DNA from: Saccharothrix espanaensis DSM 44229
Lineage (GTDB): Bacteria > Actinomycetota > Actinomycetes > Mycobacteriales > Pseudonocardiaceae
DNA: 64,000 nucleotides
Direction of reading: 5' to 3'
NCBI RefSeq assembly: GCF_000328705.1
Contig: NC_019673.1
Coordinates: forward strand, 2,232,001-2,296,000
Below are positions 46,064-54,293 of the stretch, piece by piece. How positions within the stretch are numbered: position 1 is the first letter of the stretch; every line of letters begins with the position of its first letter. Under the pieces are notes generated by a model. That model was not told the DNA's origin and searched no databases. It worked only from the letters and a program-made list of their open reading frames with translations. A program made the position numbers and the translations under genes.

Positions 46064-47659
46064 TCACTGTCGGCTTTGCAGGTCTGACCTGGGGCTGTAC
46101 CGCCGCACTCTCGACTGACGATCAAACGGCATCGACGCTGCAGCTATTGCGGCTACGGCTGAGTTGCTCCCGGAGGCAACCTTGGTCACTTTATTCGCGC
46201 TCAAGTGGCGCAGGCTGCCGGACTGTTCAGCCGTTTTCCAGCAGTCCATGATCTCTTGTGGTCCCCATACGAGGTCGACGTCGTTGGTGTCGATGTCCGT
46301 GCCGGACAGGGCCACGACGGCCAGTCCGGAGCGGCCTGCCTCGTAGCCTGGGACGTGGTTGGCGGAGTAGCGGAGTGTTTGGAGGTCGTGGCGGTCGAAG
46401 GTGCTGTCGATCCATTTGATCGACCCGGCGAAGTCGATGCGGCCGGCGACGGGGGAGCGGTCGGCTCCGACGAGGTCGATCTCGGGGTTGTGCTGTCGGT
46501 CCCACCAGCCGCCTACCGCGGCGGTGTCGGGCCAGGGCAGTTCGCTGGCTTGTCCGGCGAGTTCCAGTGCGTCGCGGATGAGTGGTTCGACGGCGCGTCC
46601 GCGCCAGCTGGTCCATTGGCGTTGCAGGACGCGTGCGCCGATGTGGGGGCGTCCGCGGCGGGCTTGTTCCTGGACGGCGCGTCCGATGGGCAGGTAGAAG
46701 CGCAGGTTGCTGTCGGCGATCCGGTAGAACGCCGGTTTGCCGGGCTTGGTGGAGAGCGGGTGGTCCACTGCCAGGACCCGTTTCTCCTCGGCCAGTCGTC
46801 GCAGCAGCGGCGACAGCGTTCCGGAGGGGATCTGTCCCTGGTTGCTTCCTGCGGTGGCGGCGATGTTGGCGTGGGTGCGGTTGTCCCCGCCGATCGATTC
46901 CACGACGCGGTGGGCCTGGTCGGGTGAGGGGAACTTGGCCAGCAGGGAGGACTCGGGCACGCCGAACAGGGGCGCGGCCGGGTCGTCGCATTCCCTGCGC
47001 AGAAAGTCGGCCGGTGGCATGGCGTGGGGCCAGCTGCGGATGATGCCGGGCAGCCCGCCGGTCACGAGGTGGGCGTCGATGGCGTCCGCCGCGTCCAGGC
47101 CGAGGGCGTGTCCGGTCTCGGCGGGGTTGAGCGGTCCGAGCACGAGGTTGTCCGCACGTCCATAGAAGGGGCGGTCGTAGGCGGTGAGGCGTTCCATCAT
47201 GTGCAGGTCGCTGCCCAGCAGCACCAGCAACACCGGGCGCCGTGACCACAACCGGTCCCACGCGGTCTGCAACGCGCCGTCGAAGACCGAGTCCTGTTCC
47301 GTCAACCACGGCAACTCGTCGAGCACCACGACCGACAGGGTGTCCGGCAGCGTCGCGCCCAGGACGCGGAACGCGTCGGGCCATCCGCCGGTGACCCCGG
47401 TGGGCGGACCGACCTGTCCGGCGGCCAGGGACGAGTCGGCGAGTTCGGCGAGGAAGGCGGTGGTCGACTCGACCGAGGATGCGCCCTTGGTGGCGGCGAA
47501 GTAGAAGTAGGGGACGTCGGCCCGGTCGCAGAACTCCTGGACCAGCCGGGACTTGCCCACCTGTCGCCGTCCGCGGATGGCGATCGCGGCCCCTTCCCGC
47601 GAGGTGATCACCCGGTCGAGGCGCTTGCGCAAGAGGTGCAGCTCGGCCTGCCTGGCCAC
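46064..47659 (-). CDS. AAA-type ATPase with DUF234/PD-(D/E)XK-like C-terminus
   Basis: A 531-residue protein of the archaeal-type ATPase/DUF4143-DUF234 class. Walker A is RGRRQVGKSRLVQEF, Walker B is LSVVVLDELPWL, and a sensor-like LLVLLGSDLHMM follows. A winged-helix region near residues 250-320 (ANIAATAGSNQGQIPSGTLS) separates the ATPase from the C-terminal domain. That domain shows WWDRQHNPEIDLVGAD and IDFAGSIKWID, the D...E/D-x-K-like core of the DUF234 nuclease fold. GTG 47659 lies only about 10 bases from a paired palindromic operator and has no ribosome-binding site, so the mRNA may be leaderless. Such ATPases occur singly in mobile regions; their role is poorly known. Confidence 0.82.
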   Translation of the reverse strand: MARQAELHLLRKRLDRVITSREGAAIAIRGRRQVGKSRLVQEFCDRADVPYFYFAATKGASSVESTTAFLAELADSSLAAGQVGPPTGVTGGWPDAFRVLGATLPDTLSVVVLDELPWLTEQDSVFDGALQTAWDRLWSRRPVLLVLLGSDLHMMERLTAYDRPFYGRADNLVLGPLNPAETGHALGLDAADAIDAHLVTGGLPGIIRSWPHAMPPADFLRRECDDPAAPLFGVPESSLLAKFPSPDQAHRVVESIGGDNRTHANIAATAGSNQGQIPSGTLSPLLRRLAEEKRVLAVDHPLSTKPGKPAFYRIADSNLRFYLPIGRAVQEQARRGRPHIGARVLQRQWTSWRGRAVEPLIRDALELAGQASELPWPDTAAVGGWWDRQHNPEIDLVGADRSPVAGRIDFAGSIKWIDSTFDRHDLQTLRYSANHVPGYEAGRSGLAVVALSGTDIDTNDVDLVWGPQEIMDCWKTAEQSGSLRHLSANKVTKVASGSNSAVAAIAAASMPFDRQSRVRRYSPRSDLQSRQ

Positions 47660-47669
47660 GAAACATCAG

Positions 47670-47701
47670 TGTAGATGCGATCTACATAGATTGCATCTAC
47701 A
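47670..47701 (-). promoter_or_regulatory. Tandem palindromic operator upstream of the ATPase gene
   Basis: Two adjoining 15-base palindromes, GTAGATGCGATCTAC (47671-47685) and ATAGATTGCATCTAC (47686-47700), share the half-site pair (G/A)TAGAT-N3-ATCTAC. The ends of the block also form a larger TGTAGATGC/GCATCTACA inverted repeat. On the minus strand TACACT next to the start-proximal end could serve as a -10 box for a leaderless transcript, so binding would block transcription, perhaps by autoregulation. Confidence 0.7.
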
Positions 47702-48189
47702 CGCTTTGAGGAAGCGGTGGGCCCGATCCTGCGTCGCCCTCGCTTCTCGTGGAGTGCCGACTGTCCCCGGGGATCAAGAGTCAACGCCGTGGTCTGGCTC
47801 TGCGTGCCGAACGGGTATGGCCCAAGCTTCGCTGGTCAAGTCGCCTGCACCGTGTGGGCGGCGGGGTAAGTACTTCATTGCTGACAAGCATTTCGGCCAC
47901 TCGATTTGTGCACAGGCGTTCGACGTCCGTAGTGGTCGACATGGGCCCGTCATGGGAGGAAGCTGGGAGGAAATTGGGAGAAGTCAAGGTGGGACAACAG
48001 GAACGAGCTGCGCTCAGGTGCATCCAACTGCACCGCCGTGACCTGCCGCCGCGACGTTTTCGCAGTTCAGGTCATGATCCGGTCCACCCTGTGGGATCCG
48101 GACCTTCGGGCGTTTCGGCGTTGTGCGGTGACTTCTGACGCCCGTACGCTGGTTTCCGCCCGTCCCGACCGATCATGTGTGGAGCTTCC
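47702..48189. other. Intergenic region upstream of EF-hand gene
   Basis: About 490 bases. No gene is visible in any frame with a good start. It should contain the EF-hand gene promoter; no clear box was identified. Confidence 0.45.
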
Positions 48190-48750
48190 GTGCCGGTGAA
48201 CGACCTGCTCAAGGCCAAGATCGAACACGGGTTCTCGCACTTGGACGTGGACGGGGACGGGTTGCTCACCGAGCAGGACCACGTCCTGATGGGCCGCCGG
48301 ACCGCCGAAGCCCTCGGGCACGCCGCCGGCTCACCGCAGGAGCAGCGCATCATCGACGCCTACCTGCGGATCTGGCGCGACCTGCACCTGCCGCACATCC
48401 CCGATGGCGGCACCGCGATCTCGCGCGAGCAGTTCCTCGTCTCGACCGGTTCGCTCGCCGACGACCCGCAGGCCGCGCGCGCCGGCCTCGGCGCGCTGGC
48501 CGAGGCGTTCCTGGACATCGCCGACACCGACGCCGACGGCCGCGTGGGCCCGGCCGAGTTCCTGGTGTTCCAGCGCGGTCACTTCCCCGGCCTGACCGAG
48601 GACGAGGCCACCGAGGCGTTCGGACACCTCGATTCCGACGGCGACGGCCATCTCACCGCCGAGGAGTTCACCCGGGTGTGCGTGGAGTTCTGGTCCAGCA
48701 CCGACCCGGACGCCCCGGGCAACTGGTGGACCGGCCGCCGCTTCGCGTAA
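48190..48750 (+). CDS. EF-hand calcium-binding protein (calerythrin-like)
   Basis: 186 residues from GTG 48190, preferred to ATG 48175 because GGAG lies 7 bases upstream. Three canonical EF-hand loops are seen: DVDGDGLLTEQD near residue 20, DTDADGRVGPAEF near 120 and DSDGDGHLTAEEF near 155. A degenerate one (PDGGTAISREQF) lies near 75, giving the four-hand layout of calerythrin and sarcoplasmic Ca-binding proteins. No signal peptide, so it is probably a cytosolic calcium buffer or sensor. It stands alone on its strand. Confidence 0.9.
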   Translation: MPVNDLLKAKIEHGFSHLDVDGDGLLTEQDHVLMGRRTAEALGHAAGSPQEQRIIDAYLRIWRDLHLPHIPDGGTAISREQFLVSTGSLADDPQAARAGLGALAEAFLDIADTDADGRVGPAEFLVFQRGHFPGLTEDEATEAFGHLDSDGDGHLTAEEFTRVCVEFWSSTDPDAPGNWWTGRRFA

Positions 48751-48894
48751 TCCCACGAGCCGGAGTGCAGGCCGGCGGCGAGGATGGTGGCAGTCCGCTC
48801 GCTGTGCTCCCGTATGGTTCCGGGTGAACGGCACCAGGGCTGGTCGACGGCAGGCAGGTGTTATCGGGCCTCCCAGCCGAATCCGCTTCCCTCA

Positions 48895-49140
48895 ACGCCG
48901 CAGGCGACCGGATCCGTCGAAGCGGCGCCCACCGTCGCCCGCGAACTTGGCGGCGTTTTCGTTGGTCTCGGCGTCGAGCACCTGGTAGTCGGGGTGGGCG
49001 AGCTGCAGCTTTCCGTTGAACATGCCGACCTTGCCGGCGAACATCGCCTCGCGGCCGGGCAGCGGCTCGCGCTCGACGGTGCGCGACCCGTGCCCAATGA
49101 ACACCAGGTGCGAGGTTCGCGACCCGCACCGATCCCGGGG
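48895..49140 (-). pseudogene. recG helicase fragment (OB/wedge domain)
   Basis: A short minus-strand frame encodes the OB-fold wedge strands of RecG: LVFIGHGSRTVEREPLPGRE followed by FAGKVGMFNGKLQLAHPDYQ. The rest of the helicase is missing on both sides. It is joined upstream, without a gap, to remnants of a family 2 glycosyltransferase gene, so two unrelated genes were fused by deletion. Confidence 0.78.
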
Positions 49141-49149
49141 TGAGGCTTC

Positions 49150-49663
49150 CAGTCGCGCAGAGCGCGGACGGGCGGGTCCCCGCGTAGCCGCGGCGAAGGT
49201 GGCCATCATCAGCTCGACCGCGTCGGTGGACAGGGCGCGTCGGCGCGATCACGGCGTCGCTGGTGATCTGCGGCAAAGACCATGTTCTGCGTCGACGCCT
49301 TCGACCCGCCCTTGTCCTCGATCACGACCACCCCATGCCGCGGGCTATCCCGGCGGTGCGGTCGGGAGGGGTGTCCGCGACCACGATGATTTGGTCAATC
49401 GGGTAGCTCCGCGCGCGGCAGGACCGGATGGTGCCCGCGAGCGATGCTTCTTCGTCGCGCGCCGGAATCACCATGGACGCACCGCTCGGGAATCGTGACC
49501 ACTCTTCTTTCAGGGAATGGGCCGAGGTCGTTCTCCGGTCGTTTCCGCCGAGGGCCTTCGGAGGTGTTCGCCGCGAGTTCATTCGAGGTCGATCCCAATC
49601 CGAGTCGGACCAAGGCCGACACTGTCAGCAGTACCGCGCCGAGGCCGGTGCCGGCCGGCATGG
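49150..49663 (-). pseudogene. Family 2 glycosyltransferase (membrane) remnant with frameshifts
   Basis: ATG 49663 opens MSMPAGTGLGAVLLTVSALV, a membrane helix. After a frameshift the GT2 core appears: ASMVIPARDEEASLAGTIRS and SYPIDQIIVVADTPPDRTAG, then ARGMG. Further pieces follow in other frames: VVIEDKGGSKASTQNMV, PQITSDAVIA and LMMATFAAAT. All are typical of BcsA-like polymerising glycosyltransferases, in the right order. The gene is broken at several points and ends in the recG fragment. Confidence 0.75.
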
Positions 49664-50064
49664 ACATAACCCTCCCCGTGTCGCGTCCCACTACACAGCA
49701 CCGTTGTCCGACGTGCAGGGCCGGGATGCCCCGATCAGGTGCAGGGTGATGTCGACTGCGGTATCGCTGACGGTGAAGGGGCGACGGCGTACCGCTGCGG
49801 CTGTCCACCCTGAGGTTGGCCGGATTCACCGGCTTGGCAGACGGCGGCGATGGTATCGACCGGCGCCCGACCGGCGTGCGGGAACGGCTGTCGATGACCT
49901 GCTCGGGTGATCTGCCGCCATCGCGCCGAGGGCAGCGGAAATGCACACTTTCGGGTTGACAGGCCGTCCTCGTCTTTCCAAGCCGAGACCGGAATTGTGA
50001 TCCTCGATCGGAGGTCCGTAGTCGCGAGGCGACCCGAAGAGCAGGGACGAGGAGCCGCTACACC
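49664..50064. other. No gene seen
   Basis: About 400 bases between the glycosyltransferase remnant and the 47-residue paralogue. Frames are without recognisable protein content. It probably includes the upstream region of the small gene. Confidence 0.4.
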
Positions 50065-50208
50065 ATGCCCACCACCACGCCGTTCTCGCCGTCCGGCATC
50101 GAAACCACGACGAACCCGGACTCGCCGGCGAGCCAGCAGGGCTACTGGGGCGATCACCCGTCCTACCAGGAGAAGCACAACCAGCAGGGGGTCCTGGAAC
50201 GCGTCTGA
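50065..50208 (+). CDS. 47-residue internally deleted paralogue of the vWA-lectin protein
   Basis: The peptide joins a copy of the N-terminus of the next gene's product to a copy of its C-terminus. Residues 1-23 (MPTTTPFSPSGIETTTNPDS and on) match residues 1-23 of the 510-residue protein. Residues 27-47 (YWGDHPSYQEKHNQQG, then VLERV) match its last 21 residues. GAGGAG lies about 10 bases before the ATG, as expected for a translated gene. It is either a relic of a duplicated gene that lost its middle or a retained small peptide. No signal peptide or metal motif. Confidence 0.65.
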   Translation: MPTTTPFSPSGIETTTNPDSPASQQGYWGDHPSYQEKHNQQGVLERV

Positions 50209-50349
50209 CCGGCCGCCTCACCCGCCAGGCCCGATCACCCCCGACCCGACGGCGAGCACCCGCCGGAATCGCCGACCGCGCCACATCGACACCGATCGTG
50301 GCGGGGACCGCGCTCCAAGACGGCCCGACGGCACGATCAGGAGATCCTC

Positions 50350-51882
50350 ATGCCCAGCACGACCCCGCTCGTCCCGGCGAGCATCGACATCGCCACGAAC
50401 CCCGACTCGCCCGCCAGTCACCGCGAGCGGGTCGAGGTCCAGCTGCCCGGGAGCGGGGTGATCCCCAAGATCGACGTCTACTTCCTGGCCGACAACACCG
50501 GCAGCATGGGCGGCATCATCAGCGCGGTCAGCGCCCAGGTCGAAGACATCGTCAACCGGTTGGTGACCGCCGCGAGCGGGGTGGGGGCGGACGTCCACTT
50601 CGGCGTCGGCAACTACCTGGACATGGAGGACCCCCAGCCCAACCGCTTCCGCAACCAGGTGCCCCTGGGGCCGACCCCGGGCACGGTCGCGGCCGGCATC
50701 CGGGCCTGGACCGCCGCGGGCGGCGGCAGCACCGTCGCCGAGGGCCAGTTCTACGCCCTGGACCAACTCGCGCAGCCACCGGGCGGGTCCATCGGCTGGC
50801 GCGCCGACGCCAAGCGGATCGTCGTCTGGATCGGCGACGCACCCGCCCACGACCCGATCTGCCAGGCCGTGTCCGGTCTGACCTACGACGTCACCGAACT
50901 GTCGGTCACGGCCAAGCTCCAGGCGCAGGGCATCTTCGTGCTGGCCATCAGCACCGCGTCGGGAGGCGCGAACACCGGGCTCAACGCCGACCCGGTGCCC
51001 GTGTCCGGCGGCACCGTCTACCAGAGCCTGTGCGGCGTCCTCGGCGGCATGGCCGGGCAGGGCTCGCGGATCGCCGCGGCGACCGGCGGCGAGTACCGGG
51101 ACGGCATCACGCCCGCCACGGTGGTGCAGACGATCATCGACCTCGGCACCGCCGGCATCACGACCCTGGGCAACGTCGGCCTCGTCCCCGACCGGGCCAT
51201 CGCCCCGTTCGTGCGCGTCCACCCCGCCGGTGGCTTCGGCCCCTTCACCGGCGCCTACCCGGCCACGCTGGACTTCGAGCTGGAGTTCCCCGCCGCGACC
51301 GGGTCCCCGGGCACCCCGGTGACCCGGGAAATGGCGACGCAGGGCGAGGTCGACGTGATCGTCGACGGCGTGAAGACCGGCTCAACCACGGTGAAGATCG
51401 TCGTGCCGGACCTGACCGGCAAGTACAAGATCCAGAGCACCCTCAGCGACCTGTACCTGCAACTCGACGACCCGAACTGGACCGGCGACGGTGCGAACGT
51501 CGACCAGAACGACTACACCGGCCTGGAGGCCCAGCACTGGGAACTGGTCCCGGTCGCCGGCGGCGGCTACCGCATCAAGAACTGCGACCCCGCCCGCGAC
51601 CGCTACCTGGAAGTGGTCGGCATGTCCTACGCCGACGGCACCGAGATCCTCACCCGGGACGATCCCAGCGGCCCGCACAAGGAGTGGCTGTTCATCCCGG
51701 CCGGAGCCTCCGGCACCACCGGCGCGGTGTTCCGCATCCAGAACCTGCACACCGGCAAGGTCCTCGACATCCAGGGCGGCAGCACGCAGCGCGACGCCCC
51801 GGTGTTCCAGTACTTCTACTGGGGCGACTACCCCTCCTACCGGGAGAACCACAACCAGCACTGGCGGCTGGAGCGCATCTGA
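50350..51882 (+). CDS. von Willebrand A domain protein with C-terminal ricin-type lectin
   Basis: 510 residues without a signal peptide. Residues about 38-255 are a vWA domain with a MIDAS-like metal site DNTGSM (the usual second Ser is replaced by Thr-Gly-Ser spacing) and a later VVWIGDAPAHDP. A beta-sandwich linker (about 260-355) follows, with FVRVHPAGGFGPF and VTREMATQGEVDVIVDG. Residues 360-510 form a ricin B-type beta-trefoil with Q-x-W-like repeats (AQHWELVPV, KEWLFIPA, NQHWRLERI). It should bind sugars or surface ligands. Function unknown; a role in recognition or surface interaction is inference, and the missing export signal is odd for a lectin. Confidence 0.85.
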   Translation: MPSTTPLVPASIDIATNPDSPASHRERVEVQLPGSGVIPKIDVYFLADNTGSMGGIISAVSAQVEDIVNRLVTAASGVGADVHFGVGNYLDMEDPQPNRFRNQVPLGPTPGTVAAGIRAWTAAGGGSTVAEGQFYALDQLAQPPGGSIGWRADAKRIVVWIGDAPAHDPICQAVSGLTYDVTELSVTAKLQAQGIFVLAISTASGGANTGLNADPVPVSGGTVYQSLCGVLGGMAGQGSRIAAATGGEYRDGITPATVVQTIIDLGTAGITTLGNVGLVPDRAIAPFVRVHPAGGFGPFTGAYPATLDFELEFPAATGSPGTPVTREMATQGEVDVIVDGVKTGSTTVKIVVPDLTGKYKIQSTLSDLYLQLDDPNWTGDGANVDQNDYTGLEAQHWELVPVAGGGYRIKNCDPARDRYLEVVGMSYADGTEILTRDDPSGPHKEWLFIPAGASGTTGAVFRIQNLHTGKVLDIQGGSTQRDAPVFQYFYWGDYPSYRENHNQHWRLERI

Positions 51883-51883
51883 G

Positions 51884-52045
51884 GTGACACCACCGCACGA
51901 CACCCCGCTCAGGCTGGTCAACACCGCCAACGGCGAAGCCCTCTCAGCGCCGACGGGCGGCACGTCCGCCTGCGGCGAGGGGACTGCGGACGGCTGTTTC
52001 GGGTACGGCTGGTCGAAGCCGTACGTGGCACCTGCCGGGCGGTGA
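51884..52045 (+). CDS. Short lectin-like leader or truncated gene
   Basis: A 53-residue frame from GTG 51884, one base after the vWA-lectin stop. It begins VTPPHDTPLRLVNTANGEAL, which resembles the first strand of ricin-type or carbohydrate-binding modules, then becomes low complexity. GAGGTG overlaps the start, giving possible coupling. It may be the stump of a truncated second lectin gene. Low confidence that it is expressed as a functional protein. Confidence 0.35.
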   Translation: MTPPHDTPLRLVNTANGEALSAPTGGTSACGEGTADGCFGYGWSKPYVAPAGR

Positions 52046-52540
52046 TCGGCCGACAACGTCGCGCGGCGATGGTCCCGAGTTGCCTGACACCCCGACTGGG
52101 CAAGTCAGCCTTGAGCAGCGTCACGAACCCGGTCGCACCGACGAGGCTCACGACCGACCCGGGCCGGGCCGCCACGGCAATGGGGTTGCGGACAGCGCTC
52201 GAACCTTCAAGCACCCTGAGATTTGCGGCGATCTGCCCCATCCGCCTGTTGTCGACCGCCGCGACGGGGCGCATCCCAGGTAGTTGCACCTCGAACGGCG
52301 CCCGGATCAGCAGCGTCCCGGTTGCACTCAGGCAGCGCGCATGGGCGGATGCGAAAGCCATCGCGTCCACCGTCGAGGAGTCGACCATCCTGAAGTGAAT
52401 CCCGGTGTCTTCGGTGATGTCGTGGTCGGTCCAACCGGCTACGGGTGGCCGATGCCATGGCCCCATCATGGTGAAGCTCGACGTGCCGGTGGGCCGGATG
52501 GTCAAGGCGGTCCAGCTGCACGGCCGTCGCGATCACGTGC
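52046..52540. other. Unassigned region with one long minus-strand frame
   Basis: A minus-strand frame (51918-52505) contains a plausible stretch (GIHFRMVDSSTVDAMAFASA, RRMGQIAANLRVLEGSSAVR) but no recognised family, no ribosome-binding site and no clear boundaries. It is probably a decayed gene. Confidence 0.35.
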
Positions 52541-52559
52541 TTCCCAGTGTGCGGTTCTG

Positions 52560-52690
52560 GCGCCCCGCAGGGGTTTCTCCGCGCCAACTCGGCACCGGGA
52601 GCCGGATCGAGCGGGCGGTTCGAGGACGGCCGCGGTGCTTTTGCCGGGACGGTGATGTGGTGCCGTAGCGCCAGAACCTCCACTTCCTAG
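52560..52690 (-). pseudogene. Integrase-core transposase fragment
   Basis: Short blocks in different frames match the N-terminal third of IS3-like DDE transposases. One is EVLALRHHIT, preceded by an in-frame stop. The others are RGRPRTARSIRL and ELARRNPCG, which corresponds to the conserved LARENPSWG turn. Fewer than 50 residues remain. Confidence 0.5.
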
Positions 52691-53091
52691 TCCCGCTCAC
52701 GCATGGGCAGCAGGCACAAAGCCGTAGGGCGCTGTGGATCCCGACCCCGCCCGACAGTCGGATCTCCAACTCCGCGTTCTCCCCTTGACGGCACCCTGGC
52801 CGGCGTGCGGCACCCGCTGTGCCGGAGCGGTCCGAAGCTCGGGCGATCCAAGACCACCCGTTCGGGCGAGTCCTTGTCCCGGTCTTGTCCGGCCGGTTGT
52901 CCCCGGTTCTGTTCCGGGGTGCCCCGCATCCTCTTCTCAGCCGGCCACTCGCCGGCCACCGCAGGAGAGGAGGGACCGGGGGTGAACCCATCTCGATTCC
53001 ACGTCCCACTGCCGGACGAGTCGCAGCCGCCGCGCCCATGCTTGCCTTTCCCCGCTCTGCGCCCCGCGACCGGCCGGGAGGGGGTGAATAC
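52691..53091. other. Upstream region of the ThiF-type locus
   Basis: About 400 bases with long but compositionally shadow-like frames on both strands. No family motif. It should contain the promoter for the short peptide gene and the ThiF-like gene. Confidence 0.4.
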
Positions 53092-53163
53092 ATGATCATC
53101 ACTTTCATCGCGGTCACGGTGGACCGGATCCCGTGTGACTCGAAGACGACGGACGAGTCCTAA
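53092..53163 (+). CDS. Candidate short precursor peptide upstream of ThiF-like enzyme
   Basis: A 23-residue frame, opening MIITFIAVTV, with a central DRIPCD and a Thr/Asp/Glu/Ser end. It is preceded by a very strong GGAGGGGGTG 7 bases before the ATG, much better than chance would provide. Its stop lies 23 bases before the ThiF-like start on the same strand. Its hydrophobic first half and single Cys suit a leader plus core of a modified peptide, but no known precursor family is recognised. It could also be a translated leader that regulates the next gene. Confidence 0.5.
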   Translation: MIITFIAVTVDRIPCDSKTTDES

Positions 53164-53186
53164 CATGATGTGACAGGAGAAGTGTG

Positions 53187-54293
53187 ATGCACCGCCCACG
53201 TATCAAGTACGAGCACCTGCCCGTCCGCCACGGCGAAGACCTGGTGCAGATCGGTGGTTCCCTGCCGGGAGTCGCCGCCATGATCCCGGACCCGGACGGC
53301 TCGGTGTGGACGTTGCTCACCCTTCTCGACGGGACGCGCATGGTGGACCAGGTGGTCGCCGACCTGGTCCACCGCCATCCCGACAAAGCGCCCCACACGG
53401 TCTACACCGCGGTCGACGCGCTGGCCGCTGCCGGCTATCTGGAGGACGCCGACGAGCCGTCGCCGGAGGTGCTCTCCGAGGTCCAGCGGGAGCGGTTCGC
53501 GCGTGGCCGGGCATTGTGGCGGTGGATGGACACCGCTCCGCGCACCACCGGGTGGCACGCTCAGTTGGCGCTGCGGCAGGCGCGGGTCACGGTCGTCGGC
53601 GTCGGCGGGGTCGGCAGCACCGCGGCCCTCGCGCTTGTCCAGTCCGGGGTGGGGCGGGTGCACCTGGTCGAACCGGACGTGGTGGAGCTGTCCAACCTCA
53701 ACCGGCAGATCCTCTACACCGAGAACGACCTCGGCCGCGCCAAGGTCGACGTCGCGGTCGACGTGCTGCGCCGGCACAACGGCGAGGTCGAGGTCACCGG
53801 CGAGCAGACCACCGTCGACGGCGTGTGGACGCTGCGGCGGTTGGCCACGGGGTGCGATGTGCTGCTGATGGCCGCCGACACGCCACACGAGATCCGCTCG
53901 TGGACCAACCGGGCGTGCCTGGACACCGGCACCACCTGGGTCCACGGCGGCTATCACGGGCCCAGGGCGGGAGTCGGGCTGTTCGTGCCCGGCAACGGGC
54001 CTTGCTACGACTGCGCGCGCACCGCCGCCGCACGCGAACAACTCGCAGCACCGCCGTCGACCCCGTGGCCGGAGATGAGCGGGACGACGGGGACGCACGC
54101 GGCCAACGCCGTGTCGGCCGGGATCGCGGGACACCTGGCCGGTCACGCTGTGATGAGCCTGATCACCGGGATTCCCCGGCTGCGGGCGAACCGCCAGATC
54201 GGGTACAACCTCATCACGTTGCAGCACAGCACCTTCTACGAATCGTCGGAACCGGAGCCGGACTGCCCCGCCTGCGCACGATCCGACGCCTGA
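53187..54293 (+). CDS. ThiF/E1-like adenylyltransferase with PqqD-like N-terminal domain
   Basis: 368 residues from ATG 53187, with AGGAGA about 7 bases upstream. Residues 10-95 (VRHGEDLVQIGGSLPG, LLTLLDGTRMVDQVVADLV) look like a RiPP recognition/PqqD-type winged helix. Residues 115-365 are the E1 Rossmann domain with GVGGVGSTAALALVQSGVG, DVVELSNLNRQILYTENDLG carrying the catalytic Arg, and two Cys pairs (CYDC and CPAC) for zinc. The layout matches MccB-like and TOMM/RiPP E1 enzymes that adenylate a peptide end. The short peptide gene just upstream is the obvious substrate candidate (inference). The 3' end overlaps the convergent NB-ARC gene by 58 bases. Confidence 0.85.
   Translation: MHRPRIKYEHLPVRHGEDLVQIGGSLPGVAAMIPDPDGSVWTLLTLLDGTRMVDQVVADLVHRHPDKAPHTVYTAVDALAAAGYLEDADEPSPEVLSEVQRERFARGRALWRWMDTAPRTTGWHAQLALRQARVTVVGVGGVGSTAALALVQSGVGRVHLVEPDVVELSNLNRQILYTENDLGRAKVDVAVDVLRRHNGEVEVTGEQTTVDGVWTLRRLATGCDVLLMAADTPHEIRSWTNRACLDTGTTWVHGGYHGPRAGVGLFVPGNGPCYDCARTAAAREQLAAPPSTPWPEMSGTTGTHAANAVSAGIAGHLAGHAVMSLITGIPRLRANRQIGYNLITLQHSTFYESSEPEPDCPACARSDA

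Noticed and set aside
52703..53095. A 130-codon plus-strand frame ending just before the short peptide gene
   Set aside because: Arg/Pro/Ser-rich shadow-like composition and no ribosome-binding site. The short frame at 53092 has far better start signals.
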